This document shows, piece after piece, positions 19,339 to 27,543 of a DNA stretch of 64,000 nt (the stretch's first letter is position 1; every line of letters starts with the position of its first letter). A program made the translations under genes and the position numbers. This DNA comes from Pseudomonas putida (GTDB taxonomy: Bacteria; Pseudomonadota; Gammaproteobacteria; Pseudomonadales; Pseudomonadaceae): positions 2,046,001 through 2,110,000 of the forward strand of contig NZ_CP066306.1 of NCBI RefSeq assembly GCF_016406145.1. Reading direction: 5' to 3'. The notes beneath the pieces are model-generated. The model saw only the letters and a program-made list of their open reading frames with translations, did no database searches and was not told the DNA's origin.

Positions 19339-20620
19339 GATCGCGCATCCGGTACCAGGCTTTGGCCGCGGCCTCCAGCGGGGCAGCCAACAGGTCACCG
19401 CCCGGGAAGCGACCATTGTCGATGCCCTGGTACAACGCCAGCAGGTCGTCGTCGCCCAGGATCGCGTCGCTGACCGCGCGTGCTGCTGCCAGGGTTGGCA
19501 GTACGCCATGGCCGGAAAAGCCCTGCAGCCAGTAGCGCTGGGCGTCGCGGCCAATGTCCGGGGTGCGCTGGATGCTGCAGTCGATATGCCCGCCCCAGGC
19601 ATAGTCGATGGTAACGCCCGCCAGTTGTGGGAAAACACGCTCAAGGTACGGGCGGGTGGCGCTGGCCACGTCCTTGGGAATACCGCCCAGGTAGGTGCAG
19701 CCGCCGCCGAACAGCAGGCGGTGATCAGGGGTGAGGCGGAAATAGTCCGGTACGAACTGGTTGTCGATCACGCAACTGTTGCGTGGCAGCAGCGACCGGG
19801 CGAAATCCGCGTCCAGTGGCGCGGTTGCCACTTGATAGGAACCGACCGGTAGCAGCCGGCGCGACAGGTTGCGGTCAAGGCGGTCGATGTAGGCGTTGCA
19901 GGCCAGCACCAGCACATCACCGTGCACTTCGCCATGGTCGGTGCGGGCAACATAGCCATTGGCGCTCTGCTGGTATCCGATTACCTGGCTTTGCTCGAAG
20001 ATCTGCCCGCCGGCAGCCTCGATCACGCTGGCCAGGCCCTGGGCCAGTTTCAGCGGGTTGAGGTGCGCGCCCCTGGCGTCGTACAAGGCAGCCTGGTAGC
20101 GCGGGCTGTCGATCCACTGGGGCAACTCGTCACGGCCGATCAGGCGCAGGGCATCGTAGCCCCATTTCTGTTCGGCATCATGCAGGGCGTGTTCCAGCAT
20201 TCTCACCCGGCGTGGCAGCACCGATGTCCAGAGGCTGCCGACCCGATAATCGATATCGAAGCCGTGCCGTTGCGGCAATTCACGCATTTCGTCGGCAGCC
20301 CAGCACATGCTGTCCCAGAGGCGTCGGCTGCGCTCCACTCCCAAGGCCTTCTCGATGGGCGGCATGTCGCACGACCAGCCCAGTAGCGCCTGGCCACCGT
20401 TACGACCGGATGCGGCCCAGGCCACCCTGCTGGCTTCCAGCAGGGTCACACGCTTGCCGGCCAGGGCCAGGCGCAGGGCAGTGTGCAGGCCGCTGAAGCC
20501 GGCGCCGATGATGATCACGTCGGTGTCGTGCCGGCCTTGCAGGGTAGGGCGCAGGGGAATGCTGGCAGGGTAGGTGCAGGCGTAATAACTGGCGACGTGC
20601 TGGGCGGATTGCTTGAACAT
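19331..20620 (-). CDS. FAD-dependent amine oxidoreductase (PuuB/OrdL-like)
   Basis: A 429-residue flavoprotein of the D-amino-acid-oxidase/glycine-oxidase superfamily. The dinucleotide motif DVIIIGAGFSGLHTALRLA begins near residue 34, followed by SGRNGGQALLGW, where PuuB-type enzymes bind FAD; a second FAD contact is GFSGHGVLPTLAAARAV near the C-terminus. PuuB oxidises gamma-glutamylputrescine to the aldehyde. The order oxidase-regulator-ligase on one strand fits that route. The ATG at 20620 has only a weak upstream site. Confidence 0.88.
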   Translation of the reverse strand: MFKQSAQHVASYYACTYPASIPLRPTLQGRHDTDVIIIGAGFSGLHTALRLALAGKRVTLLEASRVAWAASGRNGGQALLGWSCDMPPIEKALGVERSRRLWDSMCWAADEMRELPQRHGFDIDYRVGSLWTSVLPRRVRMLEHALHDAEQKWGYDALRLIGRDELPQWIDSPRYQAALYDARGAHLNPLKLAQGLASVIEAAGGQIFEQSQVIGYQQSANGYVARTDHGEVHGDVLVLACNAYIDRLDRNLSRRLLPVGSYQVATAPLDADFARSLLPRNSCVIDNQFVPDYFRLTPDHRLLFGGGCTYLGGIPKDVASATRPYLERVFPQLAGVTIDYAWGGHIDCSIQRTPDIGRDAQRYWLQGFSGHGVLPTLAAARAVSDAILGDDDLLALYQGIDNGRFPGGDLLAAPLEAAAKAWYRMRDHV

Positions 20621-20655
20621 GCCTTGGTCTCATGAAATTTTTAATGATTATTTTC

Positions 20656-20681
20656 ATGAAAATTTAGCAGGGAATTTTCAT
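20656..20681. promoter_or_regulatory. Inverted repeat between the oxidase and LysR genes, candidate operator
   Basis: ATGAAAATT, eight-base spacer, AATTTTCAT: perfect 9-bp arms in the 135-bp divergent gap. A further TCATGAAATTT copy lies just to the left (20632 on). Either the cupin-HTH repressor or the LysR protein could bind here. Confidence 0.5.
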
Positions 20682-20755
20682 CGCGCCAGTCGAGTCGCGT
20701 TGGCGATATGATCGGGTGGCCGTACAGCGTCTCCACGCACCTGCCAGGACTACCT

Positions 20756-21643
20756 ATGCGCCGCCTGCCTTCCCTGACTGCCCTGCGCACGTTCGAGTGC
20801 GCCGCCCGCCACGGCCACTTCGGCCGTGCCGCCGCCGAACTGTGTGTCACCGACAGCGCGGTAAGCCACCAGATCCGCCAGCTCGAGGAGCAGCTTGGGG
20901 TCACGCTGTTCGAACGCATTGGCCGCCAGGTGCGGCCCAGCGCCGAGGCCGAGCGGCTGTTGCATCACCTGCAGCAGGCCTTCGAACTGATCGGCAAGGC
21001 CTGTGACGAACTGCGCGACCCGGCATCGCAGGCGGTGCTGCGGGTGGCGGTGACTGCCGAGCTTGCGCAGAAATGGCTGGTGGCGCGGCTCGCCGACTTC
21101 AGTGGCCGTTACCCGCACATCACTCTGCACCTGCTCGAGCAACCCATCGCCGCAGGAGCCCCGGCGCTGGATGTCGACCTGGCCATCACCTATGGCACCA
21201 GCACACTCGACGCCAGTACCCACTTCGTCAGGCCCTTGCCGCTGCTGCAATTCTTCCCGGTGTGCAGCCCAGGCCTGTTCAACCAGGGCGGCCTGAAGCG
21301 CCCGCGCGACCTGGTGCGCCACTGCCTGTTGCACGACGATCAGGATGGCCGGACCTGGACCACCTGGCTGGCTACCCATGCCGACGATGCCTTGCCCACT
21401 CGCCAGCTGTACTTCCCGCATGCGGCCCTGGCGCTGGAGGCGGCGCTGCTTGGGCAGGGCGTGGCCATGGGGGACAACCTGACCTGCCAGAGCGATTTGC
21501 AAAGCGGCAGGCTGGTGCGGCCTTTCGGTGCCAGTGTCACCGCGCAGGGGCAATACGCACTGGTGTGCGAGCGGTTGCGCCTGGAGCGTGCTGCGGTGGC
21601 GCACTTCATCGAATGGTTCATTGAACAGTTGGGTGATAGCTGA
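20756..21643 (+). CDS. LysR-family regulator (GcvA-like branch)
   Basis: A 295-residue regulator. The N-terminal winged HTH reads SLTALRTFECAARHGHFGRA and AVSHQIRQLEEQLGVTLFER, and the rest is a periplasmic-binding-protein-like effector domain. MRRLPSLTALRTFE is the usual GcvA-branch opening, so I use ATG 20756, not the upstream in-frame ATG 20708. It is divergent from the oxidase-regulator-ligase unit and lies 93 bases before the agmatine-deiminase homologue on the same strand, so control of either side is plausible. Confidence 0.88.
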   Translation: MRRLPSLTALRTFECAARHGHFGRAAAELCVTDSAVSHQIRQLEEQLGVTLFERIGRQVRPSAEAERLLHHLQQAFELIGKACDELRDPASQAVLRVAVTAELAQKWLVARLADFSGRYPHITLHLLEQPIAAGAPALDVDLAITYGTSTLDASTHFVRPLPLLQFFPVCSPGLFNQGGLKRPRDLVRHCLLHDDQDGRTWTTWLATHADDALPTRQLYFPHAALALEAALLGQGVAMGDNLTCQSDLQSGRLVRPFGASVTAQGQYALVCERLRLERAAVAHFIEWFIEQLGDS

Positions 21644-21736
21644 ATTGAATTCAACTATCGCTGAGTTTTCATCGTTGGATGAGTCAGGCCGGCCAGCGTA
21701 GCGTGCAGGCATCACTCACCGACATGAGGTTGACCC

Positions 21737-22846
21737 ATGGCACGTTCGCTCACCACCACGCCCAAGGGCGATGGTTTCCGCTTGCCTGGCGAATTCGAAC
21801 ACAAGGCAGGCTGCTGGCTCGGTTGGCCCGAGCGGCCAGATGTGTGGCGCAATGGCGGTAAGCCGGCGCAAAAGGTCTGGGTCGAAATTGCCACCGCCAT
21901 CGCGTCCAGCGAACCGGTCACGGTTTGCGCGTCTGCTGCCCAGTACGCCAATGCCCGGCGCTTGCTGCCAGCGCAGGTGCGGGTGGTGGAAATGACCTGC
22001 AATGACACTTGGTTCCGAGACAGCGGCGCGTGCTTCGTGGTCAACGACAGCAGCGGCGAAGTGCGCGGTGTGGACTTCGAATTCAATGCCTACGGCGGCC
22101 TGGACGGCGGCCTTTATTACCCGTGGGACAAGGACGACCAGATCGCCCAGAAAATCCTCGAAATCGAAGGTTTGGACCGCTATCGCGCGCCATTGATTGC
22201 CGAACTCGGCGGCATCCAGAGCGACGGCCAGGGCAGCCTCTTGACCACCGAACAGTGCCTGCTCAACCGTAACCGCAATGCCCACCTGGGCAAGGATGAA
22301 GTCACGCGCCGGCTTGAGGACTACCTGGGTGCCGACCAGGTGATCTGGCTGCCGCGCGGTTGCAAGTTCGACGAAACCGATGGCCACGTCGACGACCTGG
22401 CGTGTTTCGCGCGGCCCGGTGAAGTGGTGCTGCAATGGACCGACAACCGTGAAGACCCACAGTGGGAGATCTACCAGGAGGCTTACGATATATTGCGCAG
22501 CACCCGCGATGCTCGCGGGCGGGAACTCAAAGTTCACAAGCTGCCCCAGCCCGAGGTGCTGCAGTGGACGGCCGAGGAAGCTGCCGGGCTGGATCAGGTC
22601 GAAGGCACGCACGTGCGGGAGGCCGGCACCCGGATCTGTGCCTCCTACATCAACTACTACGCCGGCAACACGGCCATCGTCGTGCCGCTGTTCGGTGACC
22701 GCAATGACAGCGTAGCCCAGGCCACCCTGGCTGAACTGTTCCCCGGCCACCGTATCATTGGCATCGACAATTCGCGGGAAATCCTGCTCGGTGGCGGCAA
22801 TGTCGCCTGCATCACCATGCCTCAATACGCCGGAGGCCGCCGCTGA
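21737..22846 (+). CDS. Agmatine deiminase-family protein (divergent)
   Basis: A 369-residue peptidyl-arginine-deiminase-fold enzyme; AguA converts agmatine to N-carbamoylputrescine and ammonia. Visible family segments are WLGWPERPDVWRNGGKPAQ, WFRDSGACFVV, FDETDGHVDDLACF (His/Asp of the active site) and GGGNVACIT with the expected nucleophilic Cys. Two usually invariant stretches differ from those I remember: GGGNIHCIT is GGGNVACIT, and LEGGSIHVDGEG is AELGGIQSDGQG. This suggests a paralogue with shifted specificity. No aguB neighbour is present. The start follows GAGG; the stop overlaps the next ATG by one base. Confidence 0.88.
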   Translation: MARSLTTTPKGDGFRLPGEFEHKAGCWLGWPERPDVWRNGGKPAQKVWVEIATAIASSEPVTVCASAAQYANARRLLPAQVRVVEMTCNDTWFRDSGACFVVNDSSGEVRGVDFEFNAYGGLDGGLYYPWDKDDQIAQKILEIEGLDRYRAPLIAELGGIQSDGQGSLLTTEQCLLNRNRNAHLGKDEVTRRLEDYLGADQVIWLPRGCKFDETDGHVDDLACFARPGEVVLQWTDNREDPQWEIYQEAYDILRSTRDARGRELKVHKLPQPEVLQWTAEEAAGLDQVEGTHVREAGTRICASYINYYAGNTAIVVPLFGDRNDSVAQATLAELFPGHRIIGIDNSREILLGGGNVACITMPQYAGGRR

Positions 22847-23946
22847 TGAACCTGACCCTGCTCGCGGCTGCACTCGCCTTGGGCTGCGTGGCGTCGGTGG
22901 CCCAGGCGGCCGACGCACAACAGCCGACCGTCAACTTGTATATCTGGGGCGAATACCTTGCCCCGGACACGTTGACCAACTTCGAGAAGGAAACCGGCAT
23001 TCGGGTGGTTGCCGACCACTTCGACTCGCTGGAAACCGCAGAGACCAAGTTGCTTACCGGCGGCAGTGGCTACGACGTGGTGCTCAGTGCCGGTCAGCAC
23101 TTGAGCCGGGCGATTGCCAGCGGTGCCCTGCAGCCGCTGGACAAGGCGCAGTTACCGCACTTGGCGGGTGTCGGCGAGGAGTTTCGCCAGCACATGGCAC
23201 TGTATGACCCTGGCAACCGGTATGCCGGGACCTACGCCTGGGGCACCACCGGCGTGGGTTATCAGCAGCAGGCGGTGGCGGCGCGCATGGGCGAGGCGCC
23301 AGTGGGCAGCTGGGCGATGCTGTTCGACCCGCAGGTGGTGGCCAAATTCGCCGACTGCGGGGTCAGCCTGCTCAACGACCCCAACGAGGTGTTCGCCGCG
23401 GTGATGCGTTACATGGGCCTGGACATCAACCAGCAACGCTTGGAGGACCTCAAGGCTGCAGAGCTGCAGCTGCGCAAGATTCGCCCGTATATCCGCTACT
23501 TCGACAATGACCGCAACATCAACGACCTGGCCAACGCAGAGACCTGCGTGGCTATGTCGTGGAACGGCAACGTGGCGATCGCCCAAGCCCAGGCGCAGCA
23601 GGCGGGCAAGGCGTTCAACCTGGCGTACAGCATCCCTGAGGAAGGGACGCTTATCTGGCTGGATGCATTGGTGGTACCCAAGGATGCCCCGCATCCCCAG
23701 GCAGCCTGGAAGCTGCTGGACTACCTGATGCGGCCGGAGGTGATTGCGCCGATTACCGATACCATTCATTACGCCAACGCCATCACGGCTGCGGACGGCT
23801 TGGTGGATGCGCAGATTCGCAATGCGCCGGGCACTTATCCGCCCGCGCAGGTGAGGGCACGGTTGTATGGCAAAAACGACAACAGCAAGGCGTTCAACCG
23901 TGAGCTGACCCGAGCGTTCAGCCGGTTGAAAAGCGGCAAGGGTTGA
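22846..23946 (+). CDS. Polyamine ABC-transporter substrate-binding protein (PotF/SpuD-like)
   Basis: A 366-residue periplasmic binding protein. Signal peptide MNLTLLAAALALGCVASVAQA ends at AQA-A; the mature protein opens VNLYIWGEYLAPDTLTNFEK, the signature of spermidine/putrescine-binding proteins, followed by GGSGYDVVLSAGQHLSRA and AGTYAWGTTGVGY. It is translationally coupled to the deiminase homologue (TGATG). No permease or ATPase genes are adjacent, so it must work with a transporter encoded elsewhere or act as a sensor. Confidence 0.92.
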   Translation: MNLTLLAAALALGCVASVAQAADAQQPTVNLYIWGEYLAPDTLTNFEKETGIRVVADHFDSLETAETKLLTGGSGYDVVLSAGQHLSRAIASGALQPLDKAQLPHLAGVGEEFRQHMALYDPGNRYAGTYAWGTTGVGYQQQAVAARMGEAPVGSWAMLFDPQVVAKFADCGVSLLNDPNEVFAAVMRYMGLDINQQRLEDLKAAELQLRKIRPYIRYFDNDRNINDLANAETCVAMSWNGNVAIAQAQAQQAGKAFNLAYSIPEEGTLIWLDALVVPKDAPHPQAAWKLLDYLMRPEVIAPITDTIHYANAITAADGLVDAQIRNAPGTYPPAQVRARLYGKNDNSKAFNRELTRAFSRLKSGKG

Positions 23947-23996
23947 CCGGCACCGCTTGTTTGCCAAGGAGGCGCAAGGCGCCCCCCACTAAAGCT

Positions 23997-24995
23997 TCAG
24001 CGCCCAAGCCACTCGATCAGGGTGTTGTTGAAGCGCCGTGGCTCTTCGATCTGCGGCGCGTGCCCCATGCCCTCGAAGGTCACCAACTCGCCTTGTGGAA
24101 TCAGCTTGGCCACGTGCGGCCCCAGCTCCTTGTACTTGCCCAGCCGCGCCTTGACCTCGGGTGGTGCGATGTCACTGCCAATGGCTGTGCTGTCTTGGTC
24201 GCCTATCAGCAGCAGGGTCGGCATCTTCAAGTTCTTGAACTCGTGGTACACCGGCTGGGTGAAGATCATGTCGTAGATCAGCGCCGAGTTCCACGCCACG
24301 GCTTCATGCCCAGGGCCCTTGTTCAGCCCGGCCAGCATCTGGACCCAACGCTCGTACTCAGGTTTCCAGCGCCCGGCGTAGTAGGTCTTGCGCTCGTACT
24401 CACGCACGCCGTCGGCATCGAGCTTGAGTTCGCGGGCATACCACTGGTCCACAGTGCGGTAGGGCACGCCGAGGGCTTTCCAGTCTTCCAGGCCGATCGG
24501 GTTGACCATGGCCAGGCGCTCGACCTGTTGCGGGTACATCAACGCGTAACGGGTGGCGAGCATGCCGCCGGTGGAATGGCCGAGGATGATCGCTTGCTTG
24601 ACGCCCAGCTGCTCCAGCAGGGCATGGGTGTTACTGGCCAACTGATGGAAGCTGTATTGGTAATACCCTGGCTTGCTTGAAGTGCAGAAGCCGACCTGGT
24701 CGGGCGCGATGACTCGGTAACCGGCCTGACTCAATGCATCGATAGTGGTTTCCCAGGTGGCGGCGCAGAAATTCTTGCCATGCATCAGCACCACGCTGCG
24801 GCCGTTGGCCTGGCCTTTGGCAGGCACGTCCATGTAGCCCATCTGCAGGCTCTGCCCTTGGGACTGGAAGTCGAAATGCTTGAGGGGGTGCGGGTAGCTA
24901 AAGCCTTCGAGCTGCTTGCCGTAGGTGGGTGATTCGGCGGCGATGGCGGGGGCGCCGATGAGGCAGGCCAAGGCCAGGGCGGTTGCGCGCAGCAT
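23997..24995 (-). CDS. Exported alpha/beta hydrolase
   Basis: A 332-residue hydrolase with a cleavable signal peptide (MLRATALALACLIGAPAIAA). The triad is readable: GHSTGGMLATRYA (Ser), LLIGDQDSTAIG (Asp) and EGMGHAPQIEEP (His), with an oxyanion motif LMHGKNFCAATWE. The fold resembles haloalkane-dehalogenase/epoxide-hydrolase-like periplasmic esterases. Convergent with the binding-protein gene; a small GGCGC/GCGCC hairpin lies between them. Substrate unknown. Confidence 0.88.
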   Translation of the reverse strand: MLRATALALACLIGAPAIAAESPTYGKQLEGFSYPHPLKHFDFQSQGQSLQMGYMDVPAKGQANGRSVVLMHGKNFCAATWETTIDALSQAGYRVIAPDQVGFCTSSKPGYYQYSFHQLASNTHALLEQLGVKQAIILGHSTGGMLATRYALMYPQQVERLAMVNPIGLEDWKALGVPYRTVDQWYARELKLDADGVREYERKTYYAGRWKPEYERWVQMLAGLNKGPGHEAVAWNSALIYDMIFTQPVYHEFKNLKMPTLLLIGDQDSTAIGSDIAPPEVKARLGKYKELGPHVAKLIPQGELVTFEGMGHAPQIEEPRRFNNTLIEWLGR

Positions 24996-25070
24996 GGGGG
25001 CACTCCGTGTAGGACCATGTAGGAATTGGCGACTTTAGCAGCCGCAGAAGCACCTTAAACGTTAAAGGTG

Positions 25071-25508
25071 TTACCAGGCATGAAACCAGCCCAAGGTAAT
25101 CACGGCTACCACTATGTAACGCCCGCCCTTTGCCAGCGTGACCAGAAGCACGAAACGCCAGAACGGCTCACGCATGATCCCGGCAATCAGGGTCAACGGG
25201 TCACCGATCACCGGCATCCAGCTCAGCAGCAGCGACCATTGCCCCCAGCGCTGATAGCGCTGCTGGGCGCGTTCCAGTTGACGGGCGCTGAACGGGAACC
25301 AGCGCTTGTCGCGCAGGTGTTCGATGGCCCGGCCCAGCAACCAGTTGACCACCGAACCGAGGACGTTGCCCAGGGTGGCGACCAGCAACAGGGTCAGCCA
25401 GGCGTCGGGTTGACGCAGCAGCAGGCCCACCAGTACCGCCTCCGATTGCAGCGGCAGCAGTGTGGCGGCGCCAAAGGCGCTGAGAAACAGCGCCCAGAGG
25501 CTCAGCAT
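25071..25508 (-). CDS. YqaA-family (DedA-like) membrane protein
   Basis: A 145-residue inner-membrane protein of the YqaA/SNARE-associated group. It has four hydrophobic stretches and the typical SWMPVIGDPLTLIAGIMR plus NVLGSVVNWLLGRAI. Related DedA proteins act as lipid scramblases or in membrane homeostasis; no specific role can be read here. The ATG overlaps the stop of the DUF411 gene by one base, so the two are co-translated. Confidence 0.85.
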   Translation of the reverse strand: MLSLWALFLSAFGAATLLPLQSEAVLVGLLLRQPDAWLTLLLVATLGNVLGSVVNWLLGRAIEHLRDKRWFPFSARQLERAQQRYQRWGQWSLLLSWMPVIGDPLTLIAGIMREPFWRFVLLVTLAKGGRYIVVAVITLGWFHAW

Positions 25509-25936
25509 CAGTAGTTGGCGACTACGGTGTCCTGGCCATCCCGGGTTACCCCGATGACTTGATAGGCGTCCTTGCGATCACCCATTTCCATGCCTGGCGA
25601 ACCCACCGGCATGCCAGGCACGGCCAGGCCCTTGAGGTCGTTGCGCTTGGCCAGCAGACGCACCTGCTCGGCCGGGACGTGGCCTTCGACGAACTTGCCG
25701 TCGATCACCCCGGTGTGGCATGAAGCCAGCCGCGGCGCCACGCCCAGCCGCTGCTTGACGGCGCTCATGTTCGGTTCGACATGGTCGTTGACGGTAAAGC
25801 CGTTGTCACGAAGGTGGCTGATCCAGGCCTTGCAGCAGCCACAGTTGGGGTCGCGGTAGACGTCTATGGTTTCGGCAGCCTGGGCCAGGCCGGTGATGGC
25901 CAGCAGGCCGAGCGCGATCAGGTGTTTATGCAGCAT
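25508..25936 (-). CDS. DUF411 periplasmic protein
   Basis: A 142-residue exported protein. Signal peptide MLHKHLIALGLLAITGLAQA is followed by DVYRDPNCGCCKAWISHLR, the defining Cys-rich DUF411 motif, then ASCHTGVIDGKFVEGHVPA and a Met-rich VPGMPVGSPGMEMGDR. Family members occur near copper- and silver-resistance genes and the Cys/Met content suits metal binding, but no metal-resistance genes are adjacent. Cotranscribed with yqaA. Confidence 0.87.
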   Translation of the reverse strand: MLHKHLIALGLLAITGLAQAAETIDVYRDPNCGCCKAWISHLRDNGFTVNDHVEPNMSAVKQRLGVAPRLASCHTGVIDGKFVEGHVPAEQVRLLAKRNDLKGLAVPGMPVGSPGMEMGDRKDAYQVIGVTRDGQDTVVANY

Positions 25937-26052
25937 GGTCGAACGACTCCTGTGGGTAGGCAGGCGCCCCGCCCGCCATGCGAATGAGCTGCAGGATAGC
26001 GCAGGCGGCTTGCAGGCGCGATATGCGCTGGCAGGGTACTGGCCAGCAACTG

Positions 26053-27414
26053 TCAGCTGGCTGAACTGGACATTACACCTTTGTCAGCCAGTTCGTCCTG
26101 GCACAGGTCGCGCATCAGCAAGCCGTATTCCAGTGCTACCTGCTCCGGGATCGGCAGGTAGACCACATGGCCGTCCCCGGGCGCCACGTCGATGGCCTGC
26201 TGGTGGCGGCCATACAGGTTGTGCAGGTCGAAATGATAGTTGCCGCGCGGGGTCATCAGCTCCAGATGATCGCCTACTGCGAAGCGGTTCTTCACCTTGA
26301 CCTCGGCCAGGCCGTCCACCCGTGCACCGGTCAGTTCGCCGACGAACTGCTGGCGCTCGGACAGCGAATTGCCCCGCTGGTAGTTCTGGTACTCGTCATG
26401 CACATGGCGCCGCAGGAAACCCTCGGTGTAGCCTCGTTGGGCCAGCGATTCGAGGTTGTCCATCAGGGCCCTGTCGAAGGGGCGCCCGGCAGCGGCATCG
26501 TCAATGGCCTGGCGGTACGACTGCACCGCACGGGCGCAGTAGAAGTGCGACTTGGTGCGGCCCTCGATCTTCAAGGAGTGCACACCCATGGCCGCCAGCC
26601 GCTCGACGTGCTGGATGGCGCGCAGGTCCTTGGCATTCATTATGTAAGTGCCGTGTTCATCTTCGAAGGCGGGCATCTCGGTACCGGGGCGATTGCTTTC
26701 GTGCAGCAGGAACAGCTGATCGGTCGGTGCGCCCTGGCCCAACGTCGGCTCGACCTCGCGCACGATGTCGCCAGCAGCGTTCTCGATAGCTGGGGTGGCA
26801 CTGTACTTCCAGCGGCAGGCGTTGGTACATGTGCCCTGATTGGCATCACGCTTGTTGAGGTAGCCCGACAGCAGGCAGCGGCCAGAGTACGCCATGCACA
26901 GGGCGCCGTGGACGAACACTTCCAGTTCCATGTCAGGCACGTGCTGGCGGATTTCGTCGATTTCTTCGAGTGACAGCTCCCGCGACAGGATCACCCGGTT
27001 CAAGCCCAGTTGCTGCCAGAACTGCACGCTGGCCCAGTTGACCGTATTGGCCTGTACTGAGAGGTGCACAGGCATCTGCGGGAAGTGCTGGCGCACCAGC
27101 ATGATCAGGCCGGGGTCGGACATGATCAGCGCATCGGGCGCCATGTCGATCACCGGCGCCAGGTCCTTGAGAAAAGTCTTGAGCTTGGCATTGTGCGGCG
27201 CGATGTTCACCACAACGTAAAAGCGCTTGCCCTGTGCATGGGCCTCCTGGATGCCCAGCGCCAGGTTGGCATGGTCGAATTCGTTGTTGCGCACCCGCAG
27301 GCTGTAGCGTGGCTGGCCGGCGTAAACCGCGTCGGCGCCGTAGGCGAATGCATAACGCATGGTCTTGAGGGTGCCGGCAGGGGCCAGCAGTTCAGGCTTG
27401 GCGGGGATGTTCAT
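26053..27414 (-). CDS. trhP: tRNA U34 hydroxylation protein TrhP (U32 peptidase family, YegQ)
   Basis: A 453-residue protein, the same length as E. coli YegQ and very close to it throughout as I recall that sequence: PAGTLKTMRYAFAYGADAVY, NIAPHNAKLKTFLKDL, ILSRELSLEEIDEIR, HGALCMAYSGRCLLSGYLNK, NQGTCTNACRWKY and KIEGRTKSHFYCARAVQSY. The Cys cluster is thought to hold an Fe-S centre. TrhP makes 5-hydroxyuridine at tRNA position 34 using prephenate, the oxygen-independent route parallel to TrhO. A perfect ANR box lies 53 bases upstream of the start, fitting use at low oxygen. Confidence 0.93.
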   Translation of the reverse strand: MNIPAKPELLAPAGTLKTMRYAFAYGADAVYAGQPRYSLRVRNNEFDHANLALGIQEAHAQGKRFYVVVNIAPHNAKLKTFLKDLAPVIDMAPDALIMSDPGLIMLVRQHFPQMPVHLSVQANTVNWASVQFWQQLGLNRVILSRELSLEEIDEIRQHVPDMELEVFVHGALCMAYSGRCLLSGYLNKRDANQGTCTNACRWKYSATPAIENAAGDIVREVEPTLGQGAPTDQLFLLHESNRPGTEMPAFEDEHGTYIMNAKDLRAIQHVERLAAMGVHSLKIEGRTKSHFYCARAVQSYRQAIDDAAAGRPFDRALMDNLESLAQRGYTEGFLRRHVHDEYQNYQRGNSLSERQQFVGELTGARVDGLAEVKVKNRFAVGDHLELMTPRGNYHFDLHNLYGRHQQAIDVAPGDGHVVYLPIPEQVALEYGLLMRDLCQDELADKGVMSSSAS

Positions 27415-27466
27415 GTGCGCACCGGGGCAAAGGCGCGGATGCTAAGGCCAGCCTGCGTTGCGCGTA

Positions 27467-27480
27467 TTGATTTGAATCAA
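27467..27480. promoter_or_regulatory. ANR/FNR box
   Basis: TTGATTTGAATCAA matches the TTGAT-N4-ATCAA consensus at every conserved base. It sits between the divergent trhP (53 bases to its start) and the AI-2E family permease (64 bases to its start) and could serve either promoter. Confidence 0.75.
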
Positions 27481-27543
27481 GGTGGGCATGGCACTTTTAC
27501 CAAAGTGGTGTGCACTAATGTCCAGCACTCACGAGGAACCGCC

